Source of the DNA: an uncultured Ellagibacter sp.
GTDB lineage: Bacteria > Actinomycetota > Coriobacteriia > Coriobacteriales > Eggerthellaceae
Assembly (NCBI RefSeq): GCF_934643285.1
Contig: NZ_CAKUBT010000004.1
Span: 62,001-126,000 of the forward strand
Direction: 5' to 3'
Length of the DNA: 64,000 nucleotides
Positions 17,228 to 27,156 of this stretch are shown piece after piece. A program made the position numbers and the translations under genes. Below the pieces are notes generated by a model, which was not told where the DNA came from, searched no databases, and was given only the letters and a program-made list of their open reading frames with translations. Every line of letters starts with the position of its first letter. Within the stretch, counting starts at the first letter, position 1.

Positions 17228-19618
17228 CTACTTCGCCCCGACCCTCTCCGCCACGAACGCGTTTGCCGCCAGCTCCTCTGCGTCGTCGAGCTGGGCAAGC
17301 GCGGGCACGCTCTCACCCGTTCGCCCGGCATGGCGCTCGCATGCAGCGGCCAAAAGCCAGTCGGCGATTTCCGGGTTCTTCGAAAGCAGCGGACCGTGGA
17401 GATAGGTGCCGAGAACCTTGCGATAAAGCGCGCCGTCAGCCTTGTCCGCGTCGTTGTTGCCGTGCCCAACCGAGGAAACCACCGCACCGAAAGGCTTCAC
17501 CCCTTCCGCGAGGTACGTTCTGCCCGCGTGGTTCTCGTATCCCACCACCGGATGCGTCGCGAGCGGCGAGGAGAGCACGATGTTGTCGATAAGGCGGTCG
17601 GCGGACGTGCCGGGGCGGCGCGTCTCGATGCCGACGATGTCGAGCCCGGGAACTTCCTCATCGCCGAGCAGCCAAGTCTTGCCGAGAATCTGATACCCGC
17701 CGCAGATGGCAAGCACCGGCCCGTCCTCTTCCACGTACGCGGCGAGCTCGTCTTTCATGCGCATGAGCTCCGCCGACGCAAGCTTCTGCTCACGGTCGGG
17801 TCCGCCGCCGAGAAACACCAGGTCGACGTCGCCAAGATCGACGGATTCGCCATATTCGACGCGCTTCACCTGGACGGGAATCCCGCGCCATGCAAGGCGC
17901 TCGCTCAAGATGCGCACGTTGCCACCGTCGCCGTAGAGGTTCAGCAGGTCGGGGAACATGTGGGCGATCACGATGGGGGTAGTCCCCTTCTGACCCCGCG
18001 CGGGGGACTCTCCCATCTCGGCGGGTTCTGCCGCGCCCAGTCGCTCATTAGACCCCGTTCGCTCCTGATCCCGCGCGGGGGACTCCGTGCTCAAACAGTC
18101 CTCGCTTCGCTGCGGAACTGCGCGCGGAGCCCCCCGCGCAGGCTCAGGAGCTGCCGCAATGCTAGACGAAGGAGCATCCGCGTTCGAAGACGACCCGCCG
18201 TCGGCCCGCACAGAGTCGCCAGCCTCGCAGTTCGCAAGGTCGCCAGCTTCGCTTTCCACAGCATCGAGAGCGGACTTCACACTCGGCAGCGCCGTGTAGT
18301 TTGCGATGGCGTAAGCATTCATTTTACAGGGAAGTTTCGCCAGTTCATCGAGGAATTCCTGCGTGTTCTTCACCACCTTGGAGGGAATGCCCGCGTACTT
18401 CAGGCGCACCTGCATGTCGTTGCCGCGGATGCCCCCGGCGAACACGACGCAACCCTCCTGGCGCGAAAGCTCCTCGAAGTCGATGTCCCACAGCCACGAG
18501 ATGTCGTGGCCGTCGGCCTCTTTGTCGTTGATGAAGAAGGCGACCACCTTAGGAGAAGCGTCCTTCTCGATGATCCTGAGGTTCTGGTTGAAGCCCGTGG
18601 GGTTCTTCGCGAGGTTGAGCAGGACGCTCCGCCCTTCGACGGAGTAGTGCTGCAGACGGCCGTTCTTCGGGTCGAAGGACTCGATGGCGGCCTGGATCGC
18701 GTCGTTTCCGCAGCCCACGAGGTCAGCCGCGACGCCTACCGCGAGCAGGTTGTAGACCATGTAGGCACCGCTGAACGCCGCATGGATCGGCCTTGCAGGC
18801 GCAGCTTCGCCCGCATTCGGCTGCGGGCGGGCGATGTCGAAGGAAAGCTCGCGCTCGCCAAGTTCCACGTTTTCCGCCGCGAAATCGAGCGCGGGGCGGG
18901 AGAAGCCACACGTCGGGCAATGCCAAGCTCCCAGCTGACCGTATTGGCGGAAGTCATAGTCGAACATCGACGAGCACAGCTGGCACATCGTGGCGTCGGA
19001 GACCGTGTTCTGCGCAAGGCCCATGCTCGCGCCCACCCCGAACGCAATCTGGCGCGTCCGCTCGCGCCCGGGCTGCTCGGAGGCGCGCTTGGCGATGGTG
19101 GTGCACAGGGGATCGTCGGCGTTGAAAACGAGGATAGTCTCAGGTGAGGCGGCAAGCGCTTCGACAATGCTGTCCTGGATGCGATCGATTTCGCCGCAAC
19201 GGTCGAGCTGGTCGCGGAACAGGTTCAAAAGCAGCACGTAGGTCGGCTTGAGCTGCGGCGTCATCTTCTTCAGCCACAGCTCATCGGATTCGAACACACC
19301 CCAGTCCGCCTCTTTCGCGTGGAGGAGCGCCGTCGATACGCCGGAATCGAGATTCGCGCCCGTCCGGTTACACACCACGCGGGCGCCCGAGCCCTCGAGG
19401 ACGTCGGCGAGCAAGTTGGTCACCGTGGTCTTCCCGTTGGTGCCCACCACCATGATCGACCCGCGGGCAAGCTTCCCCCGCAGGTTCGCGAGCAAACGCG
19501 GATCCACGTAGAGCGCAATCTTCCCCGGGAAGTTTGCCGCCGGCCGGTGGAACACGTGCTTCAAGCCCCATGTCGAAATGGAGCTTACGGCTTGAGCTGC
19601 GGCAAATCTAATGGACAT
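17228..19618 (-). CDS. murT-gatD: Fused MurT-GatD lipid II isoglutaminyl synthase
   Basis: A 796-residue single polypeptide that joins both subunits of the enzyme amidating D-Glu to D-isoGln in lipid II. Residues 1 to about 445 are MurT: the Mur-ligase P-loop VGTNGKTTVTN (58-68), the zinc ribbon C212/C215/C234/C237, NLAKNPTGFNQNL and the C-terminal DUF1727 region. Residues from about 545 are the GatD glutamine amidotransferase (PIVIAHMFPDLLNLYGDGGN, nucleophile C639 in AICGGYQ, YENHAGRT, and GTYLHGPLLSKNP with the catalytic His). A 100-residue low-complexity linker contains a palindromic repeat element (18070-18142). In staphylococci and streptococci these are two genes. Start 19618 has GAGGAG 5 nt upstream; a GTG two codons earlier is less likely. 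Confidence 0.93.
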   Translation of the reverse strand: MSIRFAAAQAVSSISTWGLKHVFHRPAANFPGKIALYVDPRLLANLRGKLARGSIMVVGTNGKTTVTNLLADVLEGSGARVVCNRTGANLDSGVSTALLHAKEADWGVFESDELWLKKMTPQLKPTYVLLLNLFRDQLDRCGEIDRIQDSIVEALAASPETILVFNADDPLCTTIAKRASEQPGRERTRQIAFGVGASMGLAQNTVSDATMCQLCSSMFDYDFRQYGQLGAWHCPTCGFSRPALDFAAENVELGERELSFDIARPQPNAGEAAPARPIHAAFSGAYMVYNLLAVGVAADLVGCGNDAIQAAIESFDPKNGRLQHYSVEGRSVLLNLAKNPTGFNQNLRIIEKDASPKVVAFFINDKEADGHDISWLWDIDFEELSRQEGCVVFAGGIRGNDMQVRLKYAGIPSKVVKNTQEFLDELAKLPCKMNAYAIANYTALPSVKSALDAVESEAGDLANCEAGDSVRADGGSSSNADAPSSSIAAAPEPARGAPRAVPQRSEDCLSTESPARDQERTGSNERLGAAEPAEMGESPARGQKGTTPIVIAHMFPDLLNLYGDGGNVRILSERLAWRGIPVQVKRVEYGESVDLGDVDLVFLGGGPDREQKLASAELMRMKDELAAYVEEDGPVLAICGGYQILGKTWLLGDEEVPGLDIVGIETRRPGTSADRLIDNIVLSSPLATHPVVGYENHAGRTYLAEGVKPFGAVVSSVGHGNNDADKADGALYRKVLGTYLHGPLLSKNPEIADWLLAAACERHAGRTGESVPALAQLDDAEELAANAFVAERVGAK
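18070..18142. repeat. Palindromic repeat element inside the murT-gatD linker
   Basis: 18-base inverted arms (18070-18087 / 18125-18142, two mismatches) enclose a loop whose 24 bases at 18095-18118 match 47314-47337 in the MobA-SufS gene at 23 of 24 positions (opposite orientation). A further half-arm copy lies at 17994-18010. Confidence 0.75.
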
Positions 19619-19978
19619 GGACACTCCTCGCAAACGCGGCGAACCTCTCGGGCTATATGCCCGCAATCGAATGGTACCGATAAAAGGGTACAACGGCTTT
19701 GCGCGACAGCGCCCAAGTGCGCGGAGAAACCAAAGAAAAAGGAGCCGCTTTTGGGGATAACGGCTCCTTAAAGGAGCTCGCCGACAGGATTGGGGAGGGC
19801 GGCGAGCCAAAGGGGATAAGGGAGTGCAACCGACAGCTTTGTAAGGAGGGGATAACACCGTCGGATGTTTCTCACTGGGATGATTGTAGGCGTCTTCCCG
19901 CCGACCTGGTGATTCGCATTCTGCAAGCGTTGTTGCAATATGCGGAACAACCCCGTTTGCGATTGTGCAACAGCCAGC
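19619..19978. other. Gene-free leader region between lysR and murT-gatD
   Basis: 360 bases without a supported gene. It holds two adjacent stems (19739-19769 and 19776-19807) that can also pair with each other. The remaining sequence shows no further strong signal. A 60-codon open frame on the minus strand runs straight through the stems and lacks a ribosome site. Confidence 0.6.
19732..19769 (-). terminator. Terminator, possibly an attenuator of murT-gatD
   Basis: Perfect 9-base arms (19739-19747 / 19761-19769), followed on the minus strand by TTTTTCTTT. It may end the lysR transcript or attenuate transcription into murT-gatD, whose start is 114 bases downstream. The neighbouring stem and a GCTCCTTTAAGGAGC palindrome (19764-19778) could form an alternative structure. 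Confidence 0.75.
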
Positions 19979-20944
19979 TTAGTAGAGCGCGCTCACTCGT
20001 GCCCGCCATTGCACGCGGGCATTCTCGAGCACGGAGAAATCTTCAAGATAGGCCTGACAGCTCGCAAGCGCCTCTTTGCACGCAGTGAGTGTGCGGCCCG
20101 AAAGCGAGCGGCCGATGTAGGCGTTCACGTCGATGCCGGCGTCGACGCCCTTGATGGGGAGATACACCACCTTGCTCGACCCGTATGCCCAGTTCGCGCT
20201 TGTGGAAATGCCGACGCTGTTGGACGTTTCCACCTGGATGTACATCGAGTCGACGTCGCGGAAGCTGCGAGCGCGCTCCATTAGAAGGGAAGGCTCGGTT
20301 TCGAGCACCTTCCGCATCCGCTCCTGCAGACCCGGGAAATCCTTCTCGCTTGGAAGGAGCAGGTCAAGGCCCACGAGACGCGAAAGCTCGATGCCGTCGG
20401 CGCAGTCGCGCGCAAGCCGGCTGTTCGCACGGACAACCGCACAGAACTGGTCGCGGTACATGGTTGCGAGCTCATAGCGCTGCTGGTGGGGCGAGTACAC
20501 GTTGAGCATGATGTTGAGATCGGCCCTGTTGTCATCGAGCGCAGTGTAGAGCATCTTGTACGGCATGCCCTTGAACTCGATCTCGATTTCCGGATAATGC
20601 TCTTTCAAGTACGACGCGAACCGCAGGATGAACGGGCGCGCCGCATTGTGCAGATAGCCCAAACGCACCACGGGTTTTCCGCCTTCGTCGAGGCGCGACA
20701 TCTCGGCAAGGGCGGCGTTGTATTCGGAGAGGATAGCCTTCGATCGGTCGAGGAAAACGGTTCCGGCCTCGGTGATGGCGACCGACTGTTTCGAGCGGAC
20801 GAAGAGCTTGGTGCCGAGCTCGTCTTCCATGGCTGAAATATGGCGGCTGATAACCGACGGGCTCACGAAGAAATGGCGCGCAGTATCGCGGAAGCTCAGG
20901 TTCTCGGCGAGGTATTCGAATTCACGCAGATGCTCGATATTCAT
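19979..20944 (-). CDS. LysR-family transcriptional regulator
   Basis: 321 residues. The N-terminal winged helix is clear (EHLREFEYLAENLSFRDTARHFFVSPSVISRHISAMEDELGTKLF), followed by the LysR substrate-binding fold starting at VVRLGYLHNAARPFI. LysR proteins bind a small inducer and usually control a divergent or nearby gene; here the gene is flanked by tRNA-Thr and murT-gatD, so its target is unclear. The start at 20944 has GGAAAGGCGGG just upstream. Confidence 0.92.
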   Translation of the reverse strand: MNIEHLREFEYLAENLSFRDTARHFFVSPSVISRHISAMEDELGTKLFVRSKQSVAITEAGTVFLDRSKAILSEYNAALAEMSRLDEGGKPVVRLGYLHNAARPFILRFASYLKEHYPEIEIEFKGMPYKMLYTALDDNRADLNIMLNVYSPHQQRYELATMYRDQFCAVVRANSRLARDCADGIELSRLVGLDLLLPSEKDFPGLQERMRKVLETEPSLLMERARSFRDVDSMYIQVETSNSVGISTSANWAYGSSKVVYLPIKGVDAGIDVNAYIGRSLSGRTLTACKEALASCQAYLEDFSVLENARVQWRARVSALY

Positions 20945-21114
20945 GTTCCCGCCTTTCCGCCCTGAGCGCTGTCGCCTTCTAAAGCGTCCTGTCCGACAGA
21001 GAATAGCAGAGTCGACCTTCTTCTCCCCGCAAGAAAACACGAACGAGAAAGCCCGTCCGACAGCGGGAGGCAAAAACCACCGGGAAGGACCACTGACCCG
21101 CCTATTTCGCGTTC

Positions 21115-21154
21115 CGCAACAAAACAGGCCGCCGGCTCAATGCCGACGGCCTGT
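21115..21154 (-). terminator. Terminator after tRNA-Thr
   Basis: 13-base arms (21124-21136 / 21142-21154, one mismatch) and a 5-base loop, followed on the minus strand by TTTTGTTG. Confidence 0.8.
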
Positions 21155-21161
21155 AAGTTTC

Positions 21162-21237
21162 TGGAGCCAACGAGCGGATTCGAACCGCTGACCTACGCAT
21201 TACGAGTGCGTTGCTCTACCAGCTGAGCCACGTTGGC
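21162..21237 (-). tRNA. tRNA-Thr (anticodon CGT)
   Basis: 76 bases including an encoded CCA. The acceptor stem GCCAACG pairs perfectly, the D-loop has AGCTGGTAGAGC, the anticodon stem is ACGCA/TGCGT with loop CTCGTAA, and the T-arm GGTTCGAATCC is standard. It reads ACG codons. Confidence 0.97.
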
Positions 21238-21385
21238 AAACGAGTGAAGCACAAGCTTCAGACGCGAAAACAAATAATAGCGAATCAATCACGCAAGCGC
21301 AAGGGTTTTTCTTGAACCGGTTTCCGATTCCCCCTTCGGCAGCCGATGGCAGCTGGTCCCCCGTTCACGCCCTGCGCCCTGAGGC

Positions 21386-23335
21386 CTACTTCATCAGCTT
21401 CGTGACCGCCTCAGTGTAGGCAACCGGATCGTCCAGCGGGATGCCCTCGACGAGAAGCGCCTGGTCGTACAGAATGCCCGAGTACAGCTTCACTTTTTCG
21501 TCGTCGCCCGATTCCTGCGCCTTCTGCATGACCTCGAACACCGGGTGCTTCGCGTTCACTTCGAGCACGCGATGCGATTTCACCGCGCCCTCTTCCTCGG
21601 CGCTCTTCGGCGCGCCCGCGAGAATCTTCTCCATCTTAAGCGACACGCCGCCTTCGGTGGTGATGAAGGCAGGGGCGTCGGTTTGGCGCGTGGACACCGC
21701 AACCTTCTCCACCTTGCCGTCGAGAGCGCTCTTCATGGCCTCGAACAGGTCCTTGTTGGACTCGGCCGTCTCCTCGGCTTCCTTTTTCTCCTCATCGGAT
21801 TCAAGGCCGAGGTTCTCGCCGCCCACGTTCTTAAGCGGCCATGCGGTGAGCGAGTCGGGGTCGGCCGCGTCGGGCACAGCGTAATCGGACATGGCCATCA
21901 TGCAGAATTCGTCGACATCCTCGGGGCACAGCAGCACGTCGTAGCCCTTCGCGAGCACCGTCGTCACGATCGGCAGCTGCGCCATGCGCTCAACGGAATC
22001 GCCCGTGGCGTAGTAAATGGTCTCCTGGCCATCGGCGGCAGCCTTCACGTATTCCTTGAACGTGATCATCTTCTTCTGCTTGGCCGAGTAGAAGAGAAGC
22101 AGGTCGCCCAGCACATCTTTCGCCGTACCGTAGGAGGTGTAGAGGCCGTACTTCATGCCGCGGCCGAAGTTCTCGAAGAACTTCTCGTAGCCTTCGCGAT
22201 CCTTGTCGAGGAAATTCTCAAGGTCGGACTTGATTTTCTTCTCGACACGGCGGGCGATGGCCTTCAGCTGGCTGTTGTGCTGCAGCGTCTCGCGCGAGAT
22301 GTTGAGCGTGAGGTCCTGCGAGTCGACGATGCCGCGGACGAAATTGAAGTAGTCGGGCAGGAGGTCTTCGCACTTGTCCATGATGAGCACGTTGGAGCTA
22401 TAAAGCGCGAGACCCTTTTTGAAGTCCTTGCTGTACAGGTCATACGGGGCACGGCTCGGCACGAACAGCAGCGCGTCGTAGGTCAGCGCGCCCTCGGCAT
22501 GCAGCGAGACGGTGCGCGCAGGGTCGGCGAAGTCGTGGAAGTTCGTCTTGTAGAACTCGTTGTACTCCTCGTCGGTCACGTCGGACTTCTTGCGCTTCCA
22601 GATGGGGATCATCGAGTTGATCGTGCCGGTCTCGGTGTAGGTCTCGTACTCGGGCTTGTAGTCGTCGCCGGCGTCTTCGGGCTTCGGCTTCTCGCGCGTC
22701 TTGGAAACCTCCATCTGGATGGGGTAGCGCACGTAGTTGCTATAACGCTTGATCAGGTCCTTCAGGCCGTACTCGGAAAGATAGGTGTCGTAGTTGTCCT
22801 CGTCGGTGTTCTCCTTGAGCGTAAGGATGACATCGGTGCCGTGCTCGGCGCGCTCGGCCTCGGCGATAGTGTAGCCCTCAACGCCGTCGGATTCCCACGC
22901 CCACGCCTCGTCGCTGCCGAACGCGCGGGAAACGACGCGTACCTTGGAGGCAACCATGAAGCTGGAGTAGAAGCCGACGCCGAACTGGCCGATGATGTCG
23001 ATGTCGTCGCCCTGCTGCTCGGCGTTGTCGGTCTTGAACGCCTGGGAATCGGAGTGCGCGATAGTACCAAGGTTCTTGTCGAGCTCGTCCTTCGTCATGC
23101 CGATGCCGTTGTCAGAAATGGTGATGGTGCGGGCATCCTCGTCGAAGCCGACGTGAATGGCCAGCTCGTCCTTGGAAAGCTGCACGTCGGAATCCGTCAG
23201 GCTCTTGAAATAGAGCTTGTCGACGGCGTCGGACGCGTTCGAGATAAGCTCGCGGAGGAAGATCTCGCGATTGGTGTAGATCGAGTTGATCATGAGGTCG
23301 AGCAGTTTCTTGCTCTCTGTTTTAAATTTCTTCAT
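21386..23335 (-). CDS. htpG: Chaperone HtpG (Hsp90)
   Basis: 649-residue ATP-dependent chaperone. The GHKL ATPase domain is intact (FLRELISNASDAVDKL, ISDNGIGMTKDEL, GQFGVGFYSSFMV, HGTDVILTLKE), followed by the middle domain (IPIWKRKKSDVTDEEYNEFY, GIVDSQDLTLNISRETLQ with its conserved Arg) and the C-terminal dimer domain. The ATG at 23335 has AGGAAG upstream; an ATG 13 codons earlier is unlikely because it falls inside the leader. A strong promoter and a CIRCE element lie upstream, so HrcA repression is expected. Confidence 0.96.
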   Translation of the reverse strand: MKKFKTESKKLLDLMINSIYTNREIFLRELISNASDAVDKLYFKSLTDSDVQLSKDELAIHVGFDEDARTITISDNGIGMTKDELDKNLGTIAHSDSQAFKTDNAEQQGDDIDIIGQFGVGFYSSFMVASKVRVVSRAFGSDEAWAWESDGVEGYTIAEAERAEHGTDVILTLKENTDEDNYDTYLSEYGLKDLIKRYSNYVRYPIQMEVSKTREKPKPEDAGDDYKPEYETYTETGTINSMIPIWKRKKSDVTDEEYNEFYKTNFHDFADPARTVSLHAEGALTYDALLFVPSRAPYDLYSKDFKKGLALYSSNVLIMDKCEDLLPDYFNFVRGIVDSQDLTLNISRETLQHNSQLKAIARRVEKKIKSDLENFLDKDREGYEKFFENFGRGMKYGLYTSYGTAKDVLGDLLLFYSAKQKKMITFKEYVKAAADGQETIYYATGDSVERMAQLPIVTTVLAKGYDVLLCPEDVDEFCMMAMSDYAVPDAADPDSLTAWPLKNVGGENLGLESDEEKKEAEETAESNKDLFEAMKSALDGKVEKVAVSTRQTDAPAFITTEGGVSLKMEKILAGAPKSAEEEGAVKSHRVLEVNAKHPVFEVMQKAQESGDDEKVKLYSGILYDQALLVEGIPLDDPVAYTEAVTKLMK

Positions 23336-23380
23336 GGCGTATCGCTTCCTGTTCTCGAAAGACCACTTTGGCACTTTGCT

Positions 23381-23407
23381 TTGGCAGTCCCCGTCTTTGA
23401 GTGCTAA
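23381..23407 (-). promoter_or_regulatory. CIRCE operator for HrcA, upstream of htpG
   Basis: TTGGCAGTC-N9-GAGTGCTAA matches the CIRCE consensus TTAGCACTC-N9-GAGTGCTAA with two mismatches, both in one arm. It starts 5 bases downstream of the -10 box, the right place to block transcription. Confidence 0.85.
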
Positions 23408-23412
23408 AAGGC

Positions 23413-23440
23413 ATTGTAACGACGCGATACGTCATGTCAA
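23413..23440 (-). promoter_or_regulatory. htpG promoter
   Basis: On the minus strand: TTGACA (23440-23435), 16-base spacer, TACAAT (23418-23413). It abuts the CIRCE element. Confidence 0.85.
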
Positions 23441-23564
23441 GTAATCTAAGTGCGATAGACTCAACTTTTCGCAATTGCCTTTGTCCGGTCCGACTTTATA
23501 ATTTGAACGCATGCCAATTGCGTTTGAACGCAAGAAAATACTAAAGTGAAATATGAACTACCGC

Positions 23565-23597
23565 AAAAAAGAGCCCCGAGATATCTCGGGGCTCTTT
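23565..23597 (-). terminator. Terminator after glutamine synthetase
   Basis: Perfect palindromic stem centred at about 23582 (13-base arms), followed on the minus strand by TTTTTT. The plus strand also has TTT, so it could work both ways. Confidence 0.92.
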
Positions 23598-23619
23598 CGT
23601 GCGGCTATGACCTTGCGTT

Positions 23620-25710
<2,091 letters not shown>

Positions 25711-26033
25711 ATACCGCGCTCCTTCACTGGTCGTCTCAAACGCCGATTAGGCGGTCACAACCGCAGTTTACTTTAGGGGTGCCATCGCAGCTTTTGGCTG
25801 ATGGCCGCTTGCTCGACACGATAACACGAAGTTCCGCGCGACGCCCCCTTAACCAACGCTTATCAAACTAACGGCGAATTGTTTCGGACAGTTTACAAGG
25901 CAAAGAACACTTTGTTGCAACGGGAGCGCCAAAGACAGGGGAAGACGAGGCGCAGTTCTGGTACACTGCAATCATTCTTTTTTAAGGATAGCCTTACGCA
26001 AGGAGAACACATGCCGCGAGAAAGCATGACTTA
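25711..26033. other. Gene-free region upstream of glnN
   Basis: 323 bases. A stem at 25781-25805 (GCCATC/GATGGC with an inner AGC/GCT pair) would lie in the glnN leader. On the plus strand at 26011 an ATG with a good AAGGAG site begins a frame that soon runs antisense through the PIN toxin gene, so it may be the stump of a gene broken by insertion of the toxin-antitoxin cassette. A TACACT box precedes it at about 25963. Confidence 0.5.
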
Positions 26034-26462
26034 TCAGACCAGAACCGACAGCGCTCTGAGGTCCGCTTCCTCGATGCAGTTCACATGCATGTCGCACGCA
26101 AGCGCCCACATCTTTTTGTCGAGAGTGAAAAGCGTCGCACCCGTCCGACGAGCGAGAACCAGATAGAACATGTCGTATACGGGATGCCGGCAGCGAATCG
26201 ATTCGGAGAGCGCCTCCTTCGCGAGCGACGCGTCGTCATGAAAGCAATCGACGAGGGCCTCCGCCCGATCAAGCAAGACCTGGGCTTTTCCCTCACCCAT
26301 CGACCCAAAAGCCGCATATTTGAAGCATGCGTTCGACACCTCGGAATGAAAGACAGACGGAGCAATAGCTTCTTCGCCTTGCAATAGAAGAGCCCTTAGA
26401 GCATCACCGCGCTCACCCTCGAACGCCATTTCGAGAGCCGCGTTTGCATCAATTACCACCAT
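26034..26462 (-). CDS. PIN-domain toxin (VapC/FitB-like)
   Basis: 142-residue PIN-fold ribonuclease. The acidic metal site of the family is complete: D5 (VVIDANAAL), E41 (HSEVSNACF), D97 (HPVYDMFYL) and D115 (TLDKKMW). VapC toxins cleave specific tRNAs or rRNA when released from their antitoxin. The start at 26462 overlaps the antitoxin gene by 14 bases, so the two are translationally coupled. Confidence 0.9.
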   Translation of the reverse strand: MVVIDANAALEMAFEGERGDALRALLLQGEEAIAPSVFHSEVSNACFKYAAFGSMGEGKAQVLLDRAEALVDCFHDDASLAKEALSESIRCRHPVYDMFYLVLARRTGATLFTLDKKMWALACDMHVNCIEEADLRALSVLV

Positions 26463-26826
26463 AGGAGGCCCCCCGCTCCATGATTTCGTCGAGCACTTCT
26501 CCGATATGCCTACTTCGCTCTTCCCTCGCTTCGCGGACGACATCGACAGGGCTCGGTGCATCGGGGGGCAAAACCAGAGGATGCGCCTTCGCGCTTTCGA
26601 ACAGCTCCTGGCGCTTCTTGATGCGGGCAGCGCGCTTTGCCTCCGTATCGAAATCGAGATAGAGCGAGTTGCGGGGTGCTTCCTCCGTGTGCGCACGCTC
26701 GCCCGACACCATTGCCTCGACGGCGACGATTGTCTGTTGCGCGACGCTCCTATGCTCACGCGCGGCAACTTCTTTCAACTTTTCGTAGAGATCCTCGGGG
26801 AAATCGCGAACCTGCAAAGCCGGCAT
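26449..26826 (-). CDS. Ribbon-helix-helix antitoxin (FitA/VapB-like)
   Basis: 125-residue protein. The N-terminal MPALQVRDFPEDLYEKLKEV reads as an Arc/FitA-type ribbon-helix-helix DNA-binding domain. The acidic and basic C-terminal half should wrap the toxin. It binds the PIN toxin and represses its own promoter. A perfect 9-base inverted repeat overlaps that promoter. GAAAGGGGG sits 6 nt before the start. Confidence 0.88.
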   Translation of the reverse strand: MPALQVRDFPEDLYEKLKEVAAREHRSVAQQTIVAVEAMVSGERAHTEEAPRNSLYLDFDTEAKRAARIKKRQELFESAKAHPLVLPPDAPSPVDVVREAREERSRHIGEVLDEIMERGASYGGN

Positions 26827-26843
26827 AACAGCCCCCTTTCATG

Positions 26844-26869
26844 AATGCATGCTCTTTGCATGCATTATA
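26844..26869 (-). promoter_or_regulatory. Toxin-antitoxin promoter with operator palindrome
   Basis: AATGCATGC (26844-26852) and its perfect inverse (26858-26866), separated by 5 bases, overlap a minus-strand TATAAT (26869-26864). The arrangement is typical for autoregulation by a ribbon-helix-helix antitoxin. Confidence 0.8.
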
Positions 26870-27156
26870 CATGAAAATGACGCCGTTGCCACAGAGGCCT
26901 TCTTTCTTGAAATCGCCCCGTCGTGGACAAAAAAGGTCCGATATGCGAGGAGTGCCGAAAGCCCAACTTCAGTTTGAAAATTTCGACCTGGGGAAACACC
27001 GACAGAAGCGCGAGCGAGTAGTCGCCCCCGAACACAAGGACTCACATATCGCCACTTTTTGTCCCTCGGCATCCCGTTTTTCGGGAAGAAGGGTAGCTAT
27101 GGACCCAGCGGCGGCCCCGATGCGCCGCCCTTCGAGAACGTTAGCGCCAGCTTCCC
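26870..27156. other. Gene-free region downstream of the MFS gene
   Basis: 287 bases with only a small TCCCG/CGGGA hairpin (about 27072-27087). No supported gene is visible. Confidence 0.5.

Noticed and set aside
19768..19950. 60-codon ORF on the minus strand upstream of murT-gatD
   Set aside because: It runs through both hairpins, has no ribosome site and no recognisable protein features.
21545..23407. A 620-codon open frame on the plus strand opposite htpG (similar long frames at 4455-5912, 17330-19147, 55708-57369 and opposite the surface protein at 59120-60748)
   Set aside because: Each lies fully antisense to a gene with clear family motifs, has Arg/Ala/Val/Leu-rich composition typical of the reverse of high-GC coding DNA, and has no ribosome site.
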